Below the pieces are notes generated by a model that ran no database searches, had not been told where the DNA came from, and was given only the letters and a program-made list of their open reading frames with translations. Made by a program: the position numbers and the translations under genes. This document shows positions 43,382 to 51,887 of a stretch of 57,885 nucleotides of DNA, piece by piece. Numbering within the stretch: the stretch's first letter is position 1; each line of letters starts with the position of its first letter. Source of the stretch: Neobacillus mesonae (GTDB taxonomy: Bacteria; Bacillota; Bacilli; Bacillales; Cytobacillaceae). Location of the stretch: NCBI RefSeq assembly GCF_023715155.1, contig NZ_JAMBNQ010000032.1, positions 1 to 57,885 of the forward strand, written 5' to 3'.

Positions 43382-44882
43382 AGGCTCCATCACTTCCTTT
43401 ATAGGTCCCAAACGCTGCTTTCATCACATTGGCCGCATTGATTTCATCCAAGCTCAAGCAAACGCTGCAGGTTCCTTGATAGACAGCATAGATACGGTCG
43501 CTGATGCGCTCAATTTCTTCCAAATCAGACGAAATGAGCAGAATGGAGAATCCATGGCTTTTTAGTTCACTAATGATGGAATAGATGTCACCCCTTGCTG
43601 CAGCATCAATTCCCCTTGTCGGCTCATCCATGATAATCAATTTCGGATTCATCGACAGCGCCCGGGCAATGACCGTCTTCTGCTGGTTCCCGCCCGAAAG
43701 CGACTTTATCTCATCATCCTGGGAGTTCACCTTGATCTTTAATCTATCAATATACTGAATTGCAGCCTGTTCCTCTGCCTTCTTTTTAGTAAAAAAGCCA
43801 TGCCGTTTAATCAGTTGTGCGGTAATATTATGTCTCACAGATCCGATTGAAAAAATTCCATGCAAAAACCGGTCCTCCGGGATATATGCTAAACCGCTGT
43901 TTACCGTTTCATTGATAGAAAAATGGGTAATGTCTTGGCCATCAAGATATACCTTCCCGCTCTGGATCCGATTAATCCCGTAGATTGCTTCCGCAATTTC
44001 TGTTCTTCCGGCCCCCACCAGCCCGGCAAGGCCGACTACTTCTCCCTTATAAACTTCAAAACTAATATTCATAAATCCGTCACCAACGATATTTTCAACT
44101 TTAAGGATCGGCTCCTCTCCCGTTCTCTCAGCCGCCCGCCGTTCAAACTGATTCTTGTATTCCGTCTCACTGCCGGCTGGAAGAAGCCCTTGAATCAACA
44201 TATCTTTGGTAAACTCCTCGATTTTCCCTTTCAGTGTCACCTGACCGTCCCGCAGAATCACCGCATGGGTGGATATTTGAAAAACTTCATCCAGGCGGTG
44301 AGTAATATAGAAGATTCCCACTCCCGAATTCTTTAACTGCTCGATGACGCGAAATAAAGCCTCTGTCTCTGAAAACGTTAAGGTAGAGGTAGGTTCATCC
44401 AGAATCAAAACCTTCGACTTTCTTAAAAGTCCTTTGATAATTTCAAGCTGCTGCTGTTCCGCAATGCTTAAAGTAGCTGCCATCCGGTTCAAATCAAGGT
44501 TCCAGCCTAACTCTTTAATGAGCTTAAGCGATTCCTCTTTTACCCCGTGTTTATTTTTTCGAAAGCCGATCGTCAGGTTCTGCTCCACCGTCATATTGGG
44601 AAATAGCAGCGGCTCCTGGGGGACTAAATAAATGCCCCGTTCATGGGCAGCATTAGGGTCTAAATGATTGGCCCGTTCACCATTAATCTCAATGGTTCCA
44701 GCATCCGGCTGATAAATGCCTGTCAGGATTTTCATCAAAGTGCTTTTTCCCGCTCCATTACCGCCGATAATGGAAATCACTTCCGACTCATTCAGTTCTA
44801 ATGTAATTCCCTGTAGAACGGTATTCCGGTTAAATGACTTTCGGATGTCCTCCAATCTCACCAAGTTCTTTGGCCCTGTCAT
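43374..44882 (-). CDS. lsrA: AI-2 ABC transporter ATPase LsrA
   Basis: 502 residues with two ABC domains. The first has Walker A GGNGAGKST, signature LSIAEQQQLEIIKG and Walker B VLILDEPTS. The second has the diverged Walker A GLVGAGRTE, LSGGNQQK and LIIMDEPTRGID. This duplicated layout is typical of sugar and AI-2 importers. It is the first gene of the uptake operon, divergent from lsrR. A cre-like sequence precedes it. Confidence 0.94.
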   Translation of the reverse strand: MTGPKNLVRLEDIRKSFNRNTVLQGITLELNESEVISIIGGNGAGKSTLMKILTGIYQPDAGTIEINGERANHLDPNAAHERGIYLVPQEPLLFPNMTVEQNLTIGFRKNKHGVKEESLKLIKELGWNLDLNRMAATLSIAEQQQLEIIKGLLRKSKVLILDEPTSTLTFSETEALFRVIEQLKNSGVGIFYITHRLDEVFQISTHAVILRDGQVTLKGKIEEFTKDMLIQGLLPAGSETEYKNQFERRAAERTGEEPILKVENIVGDGFMNISFEVYKGEVVGLAGLVGAGRTEIAEAIYGINRIQSGKVYLDGQDITHFSINETVNSGLAYIPEDRFLHGIFSIGSVRHNITAQLIKRHGFFTKKKAEEQAAIQYIDRLKIKVNSQDDEIKSLSGGNQQKTVIARALSMNPKLIIMDEPTRGIDAAARGDIYSIISELKSHGFSILLISSDLEEIERISDRIYAVYQGTCSVCLSLDEINAANVMKAAFGTYKGSDGAYG

Positions 44883-44911
44883 AAATACCTCCCGCCTTTA
44901 GCACTAGATGA

Positions 44912-44925
44912 TGTAACCGCTTTCT
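44912..44925 (-). promoter_or_regulatory. cre-like site upstream of lsrA
   Basis: Minus strand AGAAAGCGGTTACA matches the CcpA consensus TGNNANCGNTNNCA at all but the first base. It is about 30 bp upstream of the lsrA start, suggesting carbon catabolite repression. Confidence 0.5.
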
Positions 44926-45123
44926 AAAGTGTGAAAGTCCCCTTTCGTTCCATACATTCTATTCATGGATAATCATTTTATTCATGACCAAACTTTTTAT
45001 TCTGTTCCGGATTTTTGTGAATATGATTATGTACTGGGAGCAGATTCACCGATTTCTCTATTTCAGCTTGTAATGGCGGAAGGGCACCGCCTAAACTGTC
45101 CAAGGATATTTGTTTCATCATTC

Positions 45124-45144
45124 AACAATCGTTCAATAATTGTT
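45124..45144. promoter_or_regulatory. Candidate LsrR operator
   Basis: AACAAT-N9-ATTGTT inverted repeat in the divergent lsrA-lsrR region, similar in half-site to known LsrR sites (TGAACA/TTGTTCA type, from memory). The rest of the 300-bp region (44926-45123) contains repeated ATTCATG but no gene; a 71-codon frame there looks spurious. Confidence 0.4.
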
Positions 45145-45192
45145 TCCACATCAAATTTTTGTCTTAAAAATAAACGGTAGAGAGTGAAGAAA

Positions 45193-46113
45193 ATGACATA
45201 CGAAAATAGTCTGATCATAAATATTGCATGGAAATACTACAATGAGGGAATGACGCAAAATGAAATAGCAGAGTCATTAAATTTATCGAGAATGAAAGTG
45301 ATTAAATACCTTGAAATCGCGAAGGCAAGCAACATTATCCAATTTAAAATTAACCTTGATCAGTTTGCCGACATGGATCTGCAGACGAAAATTAAGCAGC
45401 AATACCATTTAGAAGATCTATACATTGTCCCGTCTTCCAGCAAAAATCTATTAGACAGCCTCTCCAAGGCCGCCGCCCAATATATAGAAGATAGAATAAC
45501 AAGCGACACGATGATTAACGTGGGATATGGGCAGGCTGTTTCCAGAACGCTGGGGCATCTGAATATATCCACGAAGTATAAGGTAACGTTTGTCTCCTTA
45601 TCAGGCGGCGTCAGATTTTACATTCCAACGGCCATCGATTCTTCATCTGATTATTATTCCAATCCCAATTACAGCCATTACATTATGCCCGCTCCATTAG
45701 TCGTATCGACAGAATCTCTTGCCAAACAGCTGATCAATGAAAAACCAATCAAGAAAATCATGGAAATGATCCCCTACTCTACCATCACTATTGTCGGCAT
45801 TGGAGCGGTAAATGAACGGGCTACCATTGTAAAAGAAGAATATTTAAGCACGAGTGATATGGAGATTATTAAATCGATGGGGGCTGCCGGTGATATATTA
45901 AGCCAATTTTACGATATAAATGGCCAAATCATAGATTATCAATTGCATAAACAATTAGTCAGCACAGATATCCATCTTTTAAAATCACTGAATCATGTTG
46001 TCGCTGTTGCCGGGGGTTTGGAAAAAAAAGAGGCCATCATCGGAGCTTTAAGAGGGGGGTATATTGATGTATTGATTACCGATGAGGCTGTGGCCAGAAG
46101 TTTGATTGAATGA
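45193..46113 (+). CDS. lsrR: AI-2 responsive repressor LsrR (SorC/DeoR family)
   Basis: 306 residues (309 from GTG at 45184). The N-terminal HTH reads IAWKYYNEGMTQNEIAESL...SRMKVIKYLEIA. The C-terminal sugar-binding SorC domain has INVGYGQAVSRTLGHL, VSLSGGVRF, VGIGAVNE, GAAGDILSQFYD and GGLEKKEAIIGALRGGYIDVLITDE. It represses the lsr genes until phospho-AI-2 binds. Divergent from lsrA and followed 34 bp later by the AI-2 kinase. Confidence 0.93.
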   Translation: MTYENSLIINIAWKYYNEGMTQNEIAESLNLSRMKVIKYLEIAKASNIIQFKINLDQFADMDLQTKIKQQYHLEDLYIVPSSSKNLLDSLSKAAAQYIEDRITSDTMINVGYGQAVSRTLGHLNISTKYKVTFVSLSGGVRFYIPTAIDSSSDYYSNPNYSHYIMPAPLVVSTESLAKQLINEKPIKKIMEMIPYSTITIVGIGAVNERATIVKEEYLSTSDMEIIKSMGAAGDILSQFYDINGQIIDYQLHKQLVSTDIHLLKSLNHVVAVAGGLEKKEAIIGALRGGYIDVLITDEAVARSLIE

Positions 46114-46147
46114 ATCCTGACAAATAAATGGAAGGGAAGAAGGCGGC

Positions 46148-47707
46148 ATGGAAAAGTACTTAATGGCAATTGACGCCGGAACTGGCAGCGTCCGGGTCAT
46201 TTTATTTGATACATTAGGCAATGAACGCTTTGTGGCACAGTCAGAATGGACTCATCATGAAGATCAGCGATATCCGGGATCGATGGACTTTGACATCGAT
46301 CAAAATATCGGAATCATTATGGAACTGATTAAAGAGATTTTTGCAAAAAGCGGCGTGCAGCCAGAAACCATTGCAGCCATTTCCACCACCAGCATGCGGG
46401 AGGCAATTGTCCTATACGATGAGGACGGGAAGGAACTTTGGGCCTGCGCCAACGTCGATTCAAGAGCCAATGATGAAGTGGCAAAACTTTATAAAATCAG
46501 CGATACGATTGAAACAGAAATTCATCACCTATCCGGACAGACATTTTCACTAGGCGCGATCCCGCGAATCCTTTGGGTGAAAAAAAATATTCCTGAAACC
46601 TATGACAAAATCAAATATGTGACCATGCTGAACGATTGGATTACCTACCGCCTGACCGGTGTCATTTCGGTTGAACCTTCCAATGGCTGCACAACCGGCC
46701 TCTTTGATTTGAAGAAACGGGCATGGGATCCGGGCATCTCAGAAAAAGTCGGCTTACGCAGTGATATTTTTCCAGTTGTAAATGAAAGCGGCTCGATTAT
46801 CGGCCATGTAACCGAGGAGTTTGCAGCACTGACTGGATTAAGCACCAAAACACTTGTAGTTGCCGGGGGCGGCGATGCCCAACTAGGTTGTATCGGCATG
46901 GGTGTCATTGGCGAAGGAGAGGCAGCTGTGTTGGGCGGCAGCTTTTGGCAGTACGAATATACAACAAGCCAGGTCGAAATCAATGATGCCTGCAAAGTCA
47001 GGGTCAATTGCCATTCCATTCCTAATACCTGGCAGTATGAAGCCATCGCCTTCTTCCCCGGCTTGATCATGAGATGGTTCCGGGATACGTTCTGCGAACT
47101 GGAAGCCCATCTTCAACAGGAAACCGGGGAAAGCATTTATGCCCAAATGGAGAAAAGAGCGAAACAAGTGCCGGCGGGCTGCCATGGGATGATCTGCACC
47201 TTTTCAGATAAGATGAATTATTTTTCCTGGAAACACGCGGCCCCAAGTTTTATAGATTTTAAGTTTAATCATTCGTTTACGAAAGCCACTTTTTATCGGG
47301 CCATCATGGAGAATGCAGCATTTGTGACGAAAGGCAATATGGATGAAGTTTTTAAAACGACCAATAAGCTTCCTGATTCTATTGTGTTTGGCGGCGGGGC
47401 ATCCAAAAGCGACCTATGGTGCCAAATTGTAGCCGACGTTCTAAATATGAAGGTAAAAGTTCCGGTCGTCAAAGAATCCACTGCACTTGGAGCGGCGATT
47501 TGTGCAGGTGTGGGAGCTGGCGTTTATGAAAGTTTTCATGATGCCATTGAAAGGGTCGTAAAGTTTGAAAAAACCTTTGAACCGAACGAGTCCAATCACT
47601 CGATTTATGAAGAATTATATAAAAAGTGGGAAGCCGTGTACAAAGTACATTTAGCGCTTGCGGACGAGGGAATGACCGACCATATGTGGATTGCCCCTGG
47701 GTTATAA
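46148..47707 (+). CDS. lsrK: Autoinducer-2 kinase LsrK
   Basis: 519 residues of the FGGY carbohydrate kinase family: N-terminal MAIDAGTGSVRVILFDT, ISTTSMREAIVLYDEDG, VAGGGDAQLGCIGMG, and the C-terminal FVTKGN...IVFGGGASKSDLWCQIVADVL and STALGAAICAGVG. It phosphorylates imported AI-2, which traps it and generates the inducer of LsrR. It forms an operon with lsrR and a cupin gene. RBS GGAAGG lies upstream. Confidence 0.94.
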   Translation: MEKYLMAIDAGTGSVRVILFDTLGNERFVAQSEWTHHEDQRYPGSMDFDIDQNIGIIMELIKEIFAKSGVQPETIAAISTTSMREAIVLYDEDGKELWACANVDSRANDEVAKLYKISDTIETEIHHLSGQTFSLGAIPRILWVKKNIPETYDKIKYVTMLNDWITYRLTGVISVEPSNGCTTGLFDLKKRAWDPGISEKVGLRSDIFPVVNESGSIIGHVTEEFAALTGLSTKTLVVAGGGDAQLGCIGMGVIGEGEAAVLGGSFWQYEYTTSQVEINDACKVRVNCHSIPNTWQYEAIAFFPGLIMRWFRDTFCELEAHLQQETGESIYAQMEKRAKQVPAGCHGMICTFSDKMNYFSWKHAAPSFIDFKFNHSFTKATFYRAIMENAAFVTKGNMDEVFKTTNKLPDSIVFGGGASKSDLWCQIVADVLNMKVKVPVVKESTALGAAICAGVGAGVYESFHDAIERVVKFEKTFEPNESNHSIYEELYKKWEAVYKVHLALADEGMTDHMWIAPGL

Positions 47708-47777
47708 AGAGATGCTTCACTAAGTGAGGCCTTATTGACCAGTATAGCGGGATTATTTTGCAAAGGAGAGGAACAGC

Positions 47778-48131
47778 ATGACGATTATAAACGAAAATGA
47801 AAGAGAATATCGTTTTGGTGACAGCGGCCCGAAATATCTTCAAAAAGGACCCAGGATGAACTTTGGCGTGGTGGTGCTGCAGCCGGGACAGGACTTTCCC
47901 GCCCACTATCACAGCATCATGGAGGAAAACTTCTTTGTTTTAGAAGGCGAACTGGAGATTCATATTGACCGTGAAATTTTCCATTGCCAGCCAGGGGATT
48001 TTGTACATGTGGAACCCAAACAAGTTCACTATTTAATCAATAAGGGGAATAACATTTTTAAGGCCGCCTTTATGCTTGCGCCATATCAGGAAAAGGATAA
48101 GGTGGATGTGGATTATAGACCGTATGGTTGA
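47778..48131 (+). CDS. Small cupin protein, possible LsrG substitute
   Basis: 117 residues with one cupin barrel: PGQDFPAHYHSIMEENFFVLEGELEIHI (metal ligands H, H, E) and a second motif PGDFVHVEPKQVHYLINKG with a third His. It lies 70 bp after lsrK with AAAGGAGAGG upstream. Known lsr loci often encode LsrG, an ABM-fold isomerase acting on phospho-AI-2 before LsrF. No lsrG is visible here, so this cupin may do that isomerisation (inference). It could also be an AI-2-linked sensor or dioxygenase. Confidence 0.85.
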   Translation: MTIINENEREYRFGDSGPKYLQKGPRMNFGVVVLQPGQDFPAHYHSIMEENFFVLEGELEIHIDREIFHCQPGDFVHVEPKQVHYLINKGNNIFKAAFMLAPYQEKDKVDVDYRPYG

Positions 48132-48199
48132 TGGTGCCTGGTTGATGGTGCCTGGTTGACGGTACCACTGGCACGCCCCGAATTTTGTCGAAGCATGGA
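48132..48199 (+). repeat. GGTGCCTGG...AATTTTGTCGAAG element, right copy
   Basis: Begins at the cupin stop codon: TGGTGCCTGGTTGA occurs twice in tandem, then GGTACCACTGGCACG and CCCCGAATTTTGTCGAAG. It is inverted relative to the copy after lsrF, so the pair brackets the lsr locus. Confidence 0.6.
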
Positions 48200-48245
48200 A
48201 TAACATACCGGCCTTAATTGATGCGTGGATGGTTGGATGGTTGGT

Positions 48246-49392
48246 TTGAACAGTTCATAGTTCGCTGGGACGAGAAATTTTGGCTTGGCACGCTCTTTGG
48301 GTCGTTCATAGTACGCGCGGTCCGTGATATTTCGCCGTCGCGCGCTCTTTGAACCTTTCTTAGGACGCGCGGTCCGTGATTTTTGGCCGTCGCGCGCTCT
48401 TTCAACCTTTCTTAGTACGCGCGAACCGTGATTTTTGGCCGTCGCGCGCTCTTTGAACCTTTCTTAGTACGCGCGAATCAGAATATTTCAGCCTGGCGCT
48501 CTCTTTGAACCTTTCTTAGTACGCGCGAATCAGAATATTTCAGCCTGGCGCGCTCTTTGAACCTTTCTTAGTACGCGCGGACCATGATATTTGGCCGTGG
48601 CGCGCTCTTTGAACCTTTCTTAGTACGCGCGGTCCGTGATTTTTCGCTGGGGCGCGCTCTTTGAGCCTTTCTTAGTACGCGCGGTCCGTGATATTTCGCC
48701 GTGGCGCGCTCTTTGAACCTTTCTTAGTACGCGCGAACCGTGATATTTGGCCGTCGCGCGCTCTTTGAACCTTTCTTAGTACGCGCGGTCCGTGATTTTT
48801 GGCCGTCGCGCGCTCTTTGAACCTTTCTTAGTACGCGCGGGACCGAATTTTGGACCGTGGCGCGCTCTTTGAACCTTTCTTAGTACGCGCGAACCGTGAT
48901 TTTTGGCCGGGGCGCGCTCTTTGAACCTTTCTTAGTACGCGCGGTCCGTGATTTTTTGCCGTGGCGCGCTCTTTGAGCCTTTCTTAGTACGCGCGGGCCG
49001 TGATTTTTGGCCGTGGCGCGCTCTTTGAACCTTTCTTAGTACGCGCGAACCGTGATTTTTCGCCGTGACGCTCTCTTTGAACCTTTCTTAGTACGCGCGG
49101 TCCGTGATATTTCGCCGGGGCGCGCTCTTTGAACTATTCATAGTACGCGCGGGCCGTGATTTTTGGCCGTCGCGCGCTCTTTGAACCTTTCTTAGTACGC
49201 GCGGGCCGTGATTTTTGGCCGGGGCGCGCTCTTTGAACCTTTCTTAGTACGCGCGCACCGTGATATTTCGCCGGGGCGCGCTCTTTGAACTATTCATAGT
49301 ACGCACGCGACGTGGAATTTCGCCGTCGCGCGCTCTTTGAACCTTTCTTAGTACGCGCGGGACCGAATTTTGGACCGTGGCGCGCTCTTTAA
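48246..49392. repeat. 52-bp tandem repeat array D, about 22 units
   Basis: Unit: GCGCGCTCTTTGAACC, TTTCTTAGTACGCGCG, then a variable part such as GTCCGTGATTTTTGGCCGTC. The period is exactly 52 bp over most of the array (e.g. ACGCGCG at 48417, 48469, 48521, 48573). GCGCG...CGCGC within each unit can pair. It is much more GC-rich than its surroundings. The 52-bp period breaks reading frames, so only short spurious ORFs occur. Confidence 0.93.
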
Positions 49393-49478
49393 GGTAATCG
49401 CGAAGAACTATTGCTATGATGGACACTTATATCAACACAAACGATTCCCCGCCAGTTTACCAAAGAACCTTTCCGCCC

Positions 49479-49516
49479 AAAAAGGCCGCCCTATTTTAAA
49501 CAAAAGGCGGCCTTTA
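49479..49516 (-). terminator. Terminator of the diguanylate cyclase gene
   Basis: AAAGGCCGCC...GGCGGCCTTT perfect stem followed by Ts on the minus strand. Confidence 0.85.
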
Positions 49517-49522
49517 TCAATA

Positions 49523-50371
49523 TTAGGAAGCAAACGAAATTACTCGGTTTCTACCATTTTCCTTTGCTCGATATAATGCTTGATCTGCTTTTTCAATAAA
49601 TTCCTCTAATTTCTCTCCACGATAAAGAGTCATTCCCATACTGATCGTGATGTGAATGGGTCTTCTGTTATAAACAAAGTCGGATTGTTCTACGGATTCT
49701 CGTAATCTTTCAGCGATTTGCACGGCTTCGTTTAAATCAGTATTTGGCAATATAAGAGCAAATTCCTCACCGCCAAAACGAACATAGGCATCAGAATTTC
49801 GGACATTGTTTTTGATGACTTCAGCCACATGTTTTAGAGCCTCATCCCCGCACTGGTGGCCATAATTGTCGTTAACTAATTTAAAATGATCGATATCCAC
49901 CATTATTAAAGTTAACGGACTCTGCTGTCTTTGGCTAAGAGGGATAATTTTTTCCATATAAAAATCAAAATATCTGCGATTATAGAGACCAGTCAATGAA
50001 TCCATAGTGGTCATTTTCCGCAATTCCCCCAAAACTTTATTGTATCTTATCCGAAAATAACCTACAGTAAAGAGAATCGCTCCATTCACAACTGATTCAG
50101 AAATAAGCATCATACTTTCTATACTAGTGGCTGGTGTTCCTTGGCTGAACTCGACAACATACTTGAAAAAGCTGAAAATCGCGGCTGATCCGATAATATA
50201 CTTCCATTTTGGATAGAGAACAAGGAATAAAATATTGGGCACCAAAAAGAAGGACCAAATAAATGTCGAAAATCGATCATAGTTTTCCGGCAAACTCAAA
50301 TCAATTAAAATGGGGAACAAGGTAGATACTATTATAAAAAACCAAAGAAAATATTTTCGTTTTACTGTCAT
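49523..50371 (-). CDS. Membrane diguanylate cyclase (GGDEF)
   Basis: 282 residues. Five or so N-terminal transmembrane helices (~1-110; WFFIIVSTLFPILIDL, FFLVPNILFLVLYP and others) lead to a GGDEF domain at ~120-280 with MDSLTGLYNRRYFD, VDIDHFKLVNDNYGHQCGD, the active-site loop RFGGEEFALIL and C-terminal KADQALYRAKENGRN. An RNSD sequence five residues before GGEEF is an intact inhibitory I-site. It should make c-di-GMP with product feedback. Monocistronic, with its own terminator. Confidence 0.93.
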   Translation of the reverse strand: MTVKRKYFLWFFIIVSTLFPILIDLSLPENYDRFSTFIWSFFLVPNILFLVLYPKWKYIIGSAAIFSFFKYVVEFSQGTPATSIESMMLISESVVNGAILFTVGYFRIRYNKVLGELRKMTTMDSLTGLYNRRYFDFYMEKIIPLSQRQQSPLTLIMVDIDHFKLVNDNYGHQCGDEALKHVAEVIKNNVRNSDAYVRFGGEEFALILPNTDLNEAVQIAERLRESVEQSDFVYNRRPIHITISMGMTLYRGEKLEEFIEKADQALYRAKENGRNRVISFAS

Positions 50372-50527
50372 GGGCCCTCCTCTTTAATCCCCAATAAAAA
50401 AACACCTGTATAAAAGGTAAAAAAATACATTTATAACAACTAACCCTTAATACATACATTTTATCTCATTCGACAATAAACGACAATCACAAAAATGAAA
50501 ATGTCATATTTTTTTACCCAAAAGAAA

Positions 50528-50550
50528 AAGCCCCCGGAATCCGTGAGCCT
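50528..50550 (-). terminator. Weak terminator after the PAS-GGDEF gene
   Basis: Imperfect GC-rich hairpin (GCTCACGG...CCGGGGGC) followed by TTTTTCTTTT on the minus strand. Confidence 0.5.
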
Positions 50551-50553
50551 GCA

Positions 50554-51864
50554 TTAGATTTGTATAGGGAGAAAACGTTGTATCTCTTGATCACAGCAAT
50601 ACATCTTAAAATTATTCCTGCCGCTCTCCTTCGCATCGTACAATGCCTTATCTGCATGTTTCATCAATTGGTGTCTGGTAGTACCATCTTCTGGATAAAA
50701 GGCAATTCCGATACTGGAAGTAGTTCGGAACGTTTCACCGCTAATATGCCATGGATCTTGAAGACAAGTATGAATGTGCTCGGCAATTTTTATGACATCT
50801 TTGTCTTCTTGAATTTCAGTAACCAGGATGGCAAACTCATCTCCGCCTTGGCGTGAAATCATATCACATTCACGAAGGCAGCCTTTCACCTTTTTTGAAA
50901 ACTGCCGTAGCAGTTCATCACCGGCATCATGGCCAAGCGTATCATTAATTTGTTTAAAATGGTCGATATCCATATACAAGACAGCAAACCTCTTTCCGTA
51001 CTGATTCGCGTCTTTGATGCATTGTTCTAATTTTTCTTTAAAAAGCCGCCGGTTCGGAATTTCCGTTAAAGCATCATAATAACTTAGATATTCAAGATAC
51101 CTTTCATATTCCTTTCGTTCGGTAATATCCCGCCCCACCATCATCATTTGTTCAAACTCACCCTGTTCATTACACATGGGGGTTCCTATTAGTTCTACAC
51201 ATACAGTATGCCCGTCTTTGTGTGTCCTCATGATTTCGCAAGCAAGCGGCTTTTGATGAACGACACTATCTTTGAAGTTTTTTGTAAAAACTTCATCCAC
51301 CTCCCCATCAGGCTGGTGAAAAACGAATTTACCTATATATTCTTCCGGCCCATACCCTAGAACTGTTTTATGGGACGGGGAAGCATATTTCACAATTCCA
51401 TCAAGATTCACAAGCTGAATAAGATCAAGGGAGTGATCTGCCAATAAGCGATATCGCTCCTCGCTTTCTTTTAAGGATGACTTCGTTCTCCATAGATCCG
51501 TTTTATCCTTGATGACACAATAAACAGCTGCAACTTCGCCCTTTATCATTAAAGGGATGCTCTTGATCCGCAGATGGAGAATATCCCCATTGCTGTCAAA
51601 GGCATTTATATCAATCTCTGAAGAATTCCCCCGCAATACTTTTGCAATATGCCCATTTACCATTTCCCTGTGCTTTGGGTCAATGAACTCTTTAAAGTAC
51701 ATGTTTTTAATCGTCTCTTCCGGATACCCAAACAATTCCGTTGTCACAGGGTTAACCTCTAATATTTCCCCATTTATCGCAAAAACAAATATGGCGTCAG
51801 GGTTATGGTTTATAATCGATTGGTAAATCTCATGGTAGGAATCTTTTAAAATTTCGTTCCCCAT
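50554..51864 (-). CDS. PAS-PAS-GGDEF diguanylate cyclase
   Basis: 436 residues. PAS 1 at ~15-125 (NPDAIFVFAINGEILEVNPVTTELFGY), PAS 2 with PAC at ~140-260 (DLIQLVNLDGIVKYASPSHKTVLGY...MMVGRDITERKEYE), and a GGDEF domain at ~270-430 with YYDALTEIPNRRLFKEKL, MDIDHFKQINDTLGHDAGD, RQGGDEFAILV and an RECD I-site five residues before it. No EAL. AGGAGG precedes the ATG. It starts 23 bp after the EAL-kinase gene, so both lie behind the same c-di-GMP riboswitch. Confidence 0.93.
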   Translation of the reverse strand: MGNEILKDSYHEIYQSIINHNPDAIFVFAINGEILEVNPVTTELFGYPEETIKNMYFKEFIDPKHREMVNGHIAKVLRGNSSEIDINAFDSNGDILHLRIKSIPLMIKGEVAAVYCVIKDKTDLWRTKSSLKESEERYRLLADHSLDLIQLVNLDGIVKYASPSHKTVLGYGPEEYIGKFVFHQPDGEVDEVFTKNFKDSVVHQKPLACEIMRTHKDGHTVCVELIGTPMCNEQGEFEQMMMVGRDITERKEYERYLEYLSYYDALTEIPNRRLFKEKLEQCIKDANQYGKRFAVLYMDIDHFKQINDTLGHDAGDELLRQFSKKVKGCLRECDMISRQGGDEFAILVTEIQEDKDVIKIAEHIHTCLQDPWHISGETFRTTSSIGIAFYPEDGTTRHQLMKHADKALYDAKESGRNNFKMYCCDQEIQRFLPIQI

Positions 51865-51887
51865 ATATCCTCCTGGGTTGAATATTC

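Noticed and set aside
44965..45180. 71-codon ORF in the lsrA-lsrR intergenic region
   Set aside because: It occupies the expected regulatory region, lacks a ribosome binding site, and has no similarity I recognise.
48246..49392. CRISPR array
   Set aside because: Units are contiguous 52-bp repeats whose variable part recurs among units; there are no unique spacers and no cas genes.
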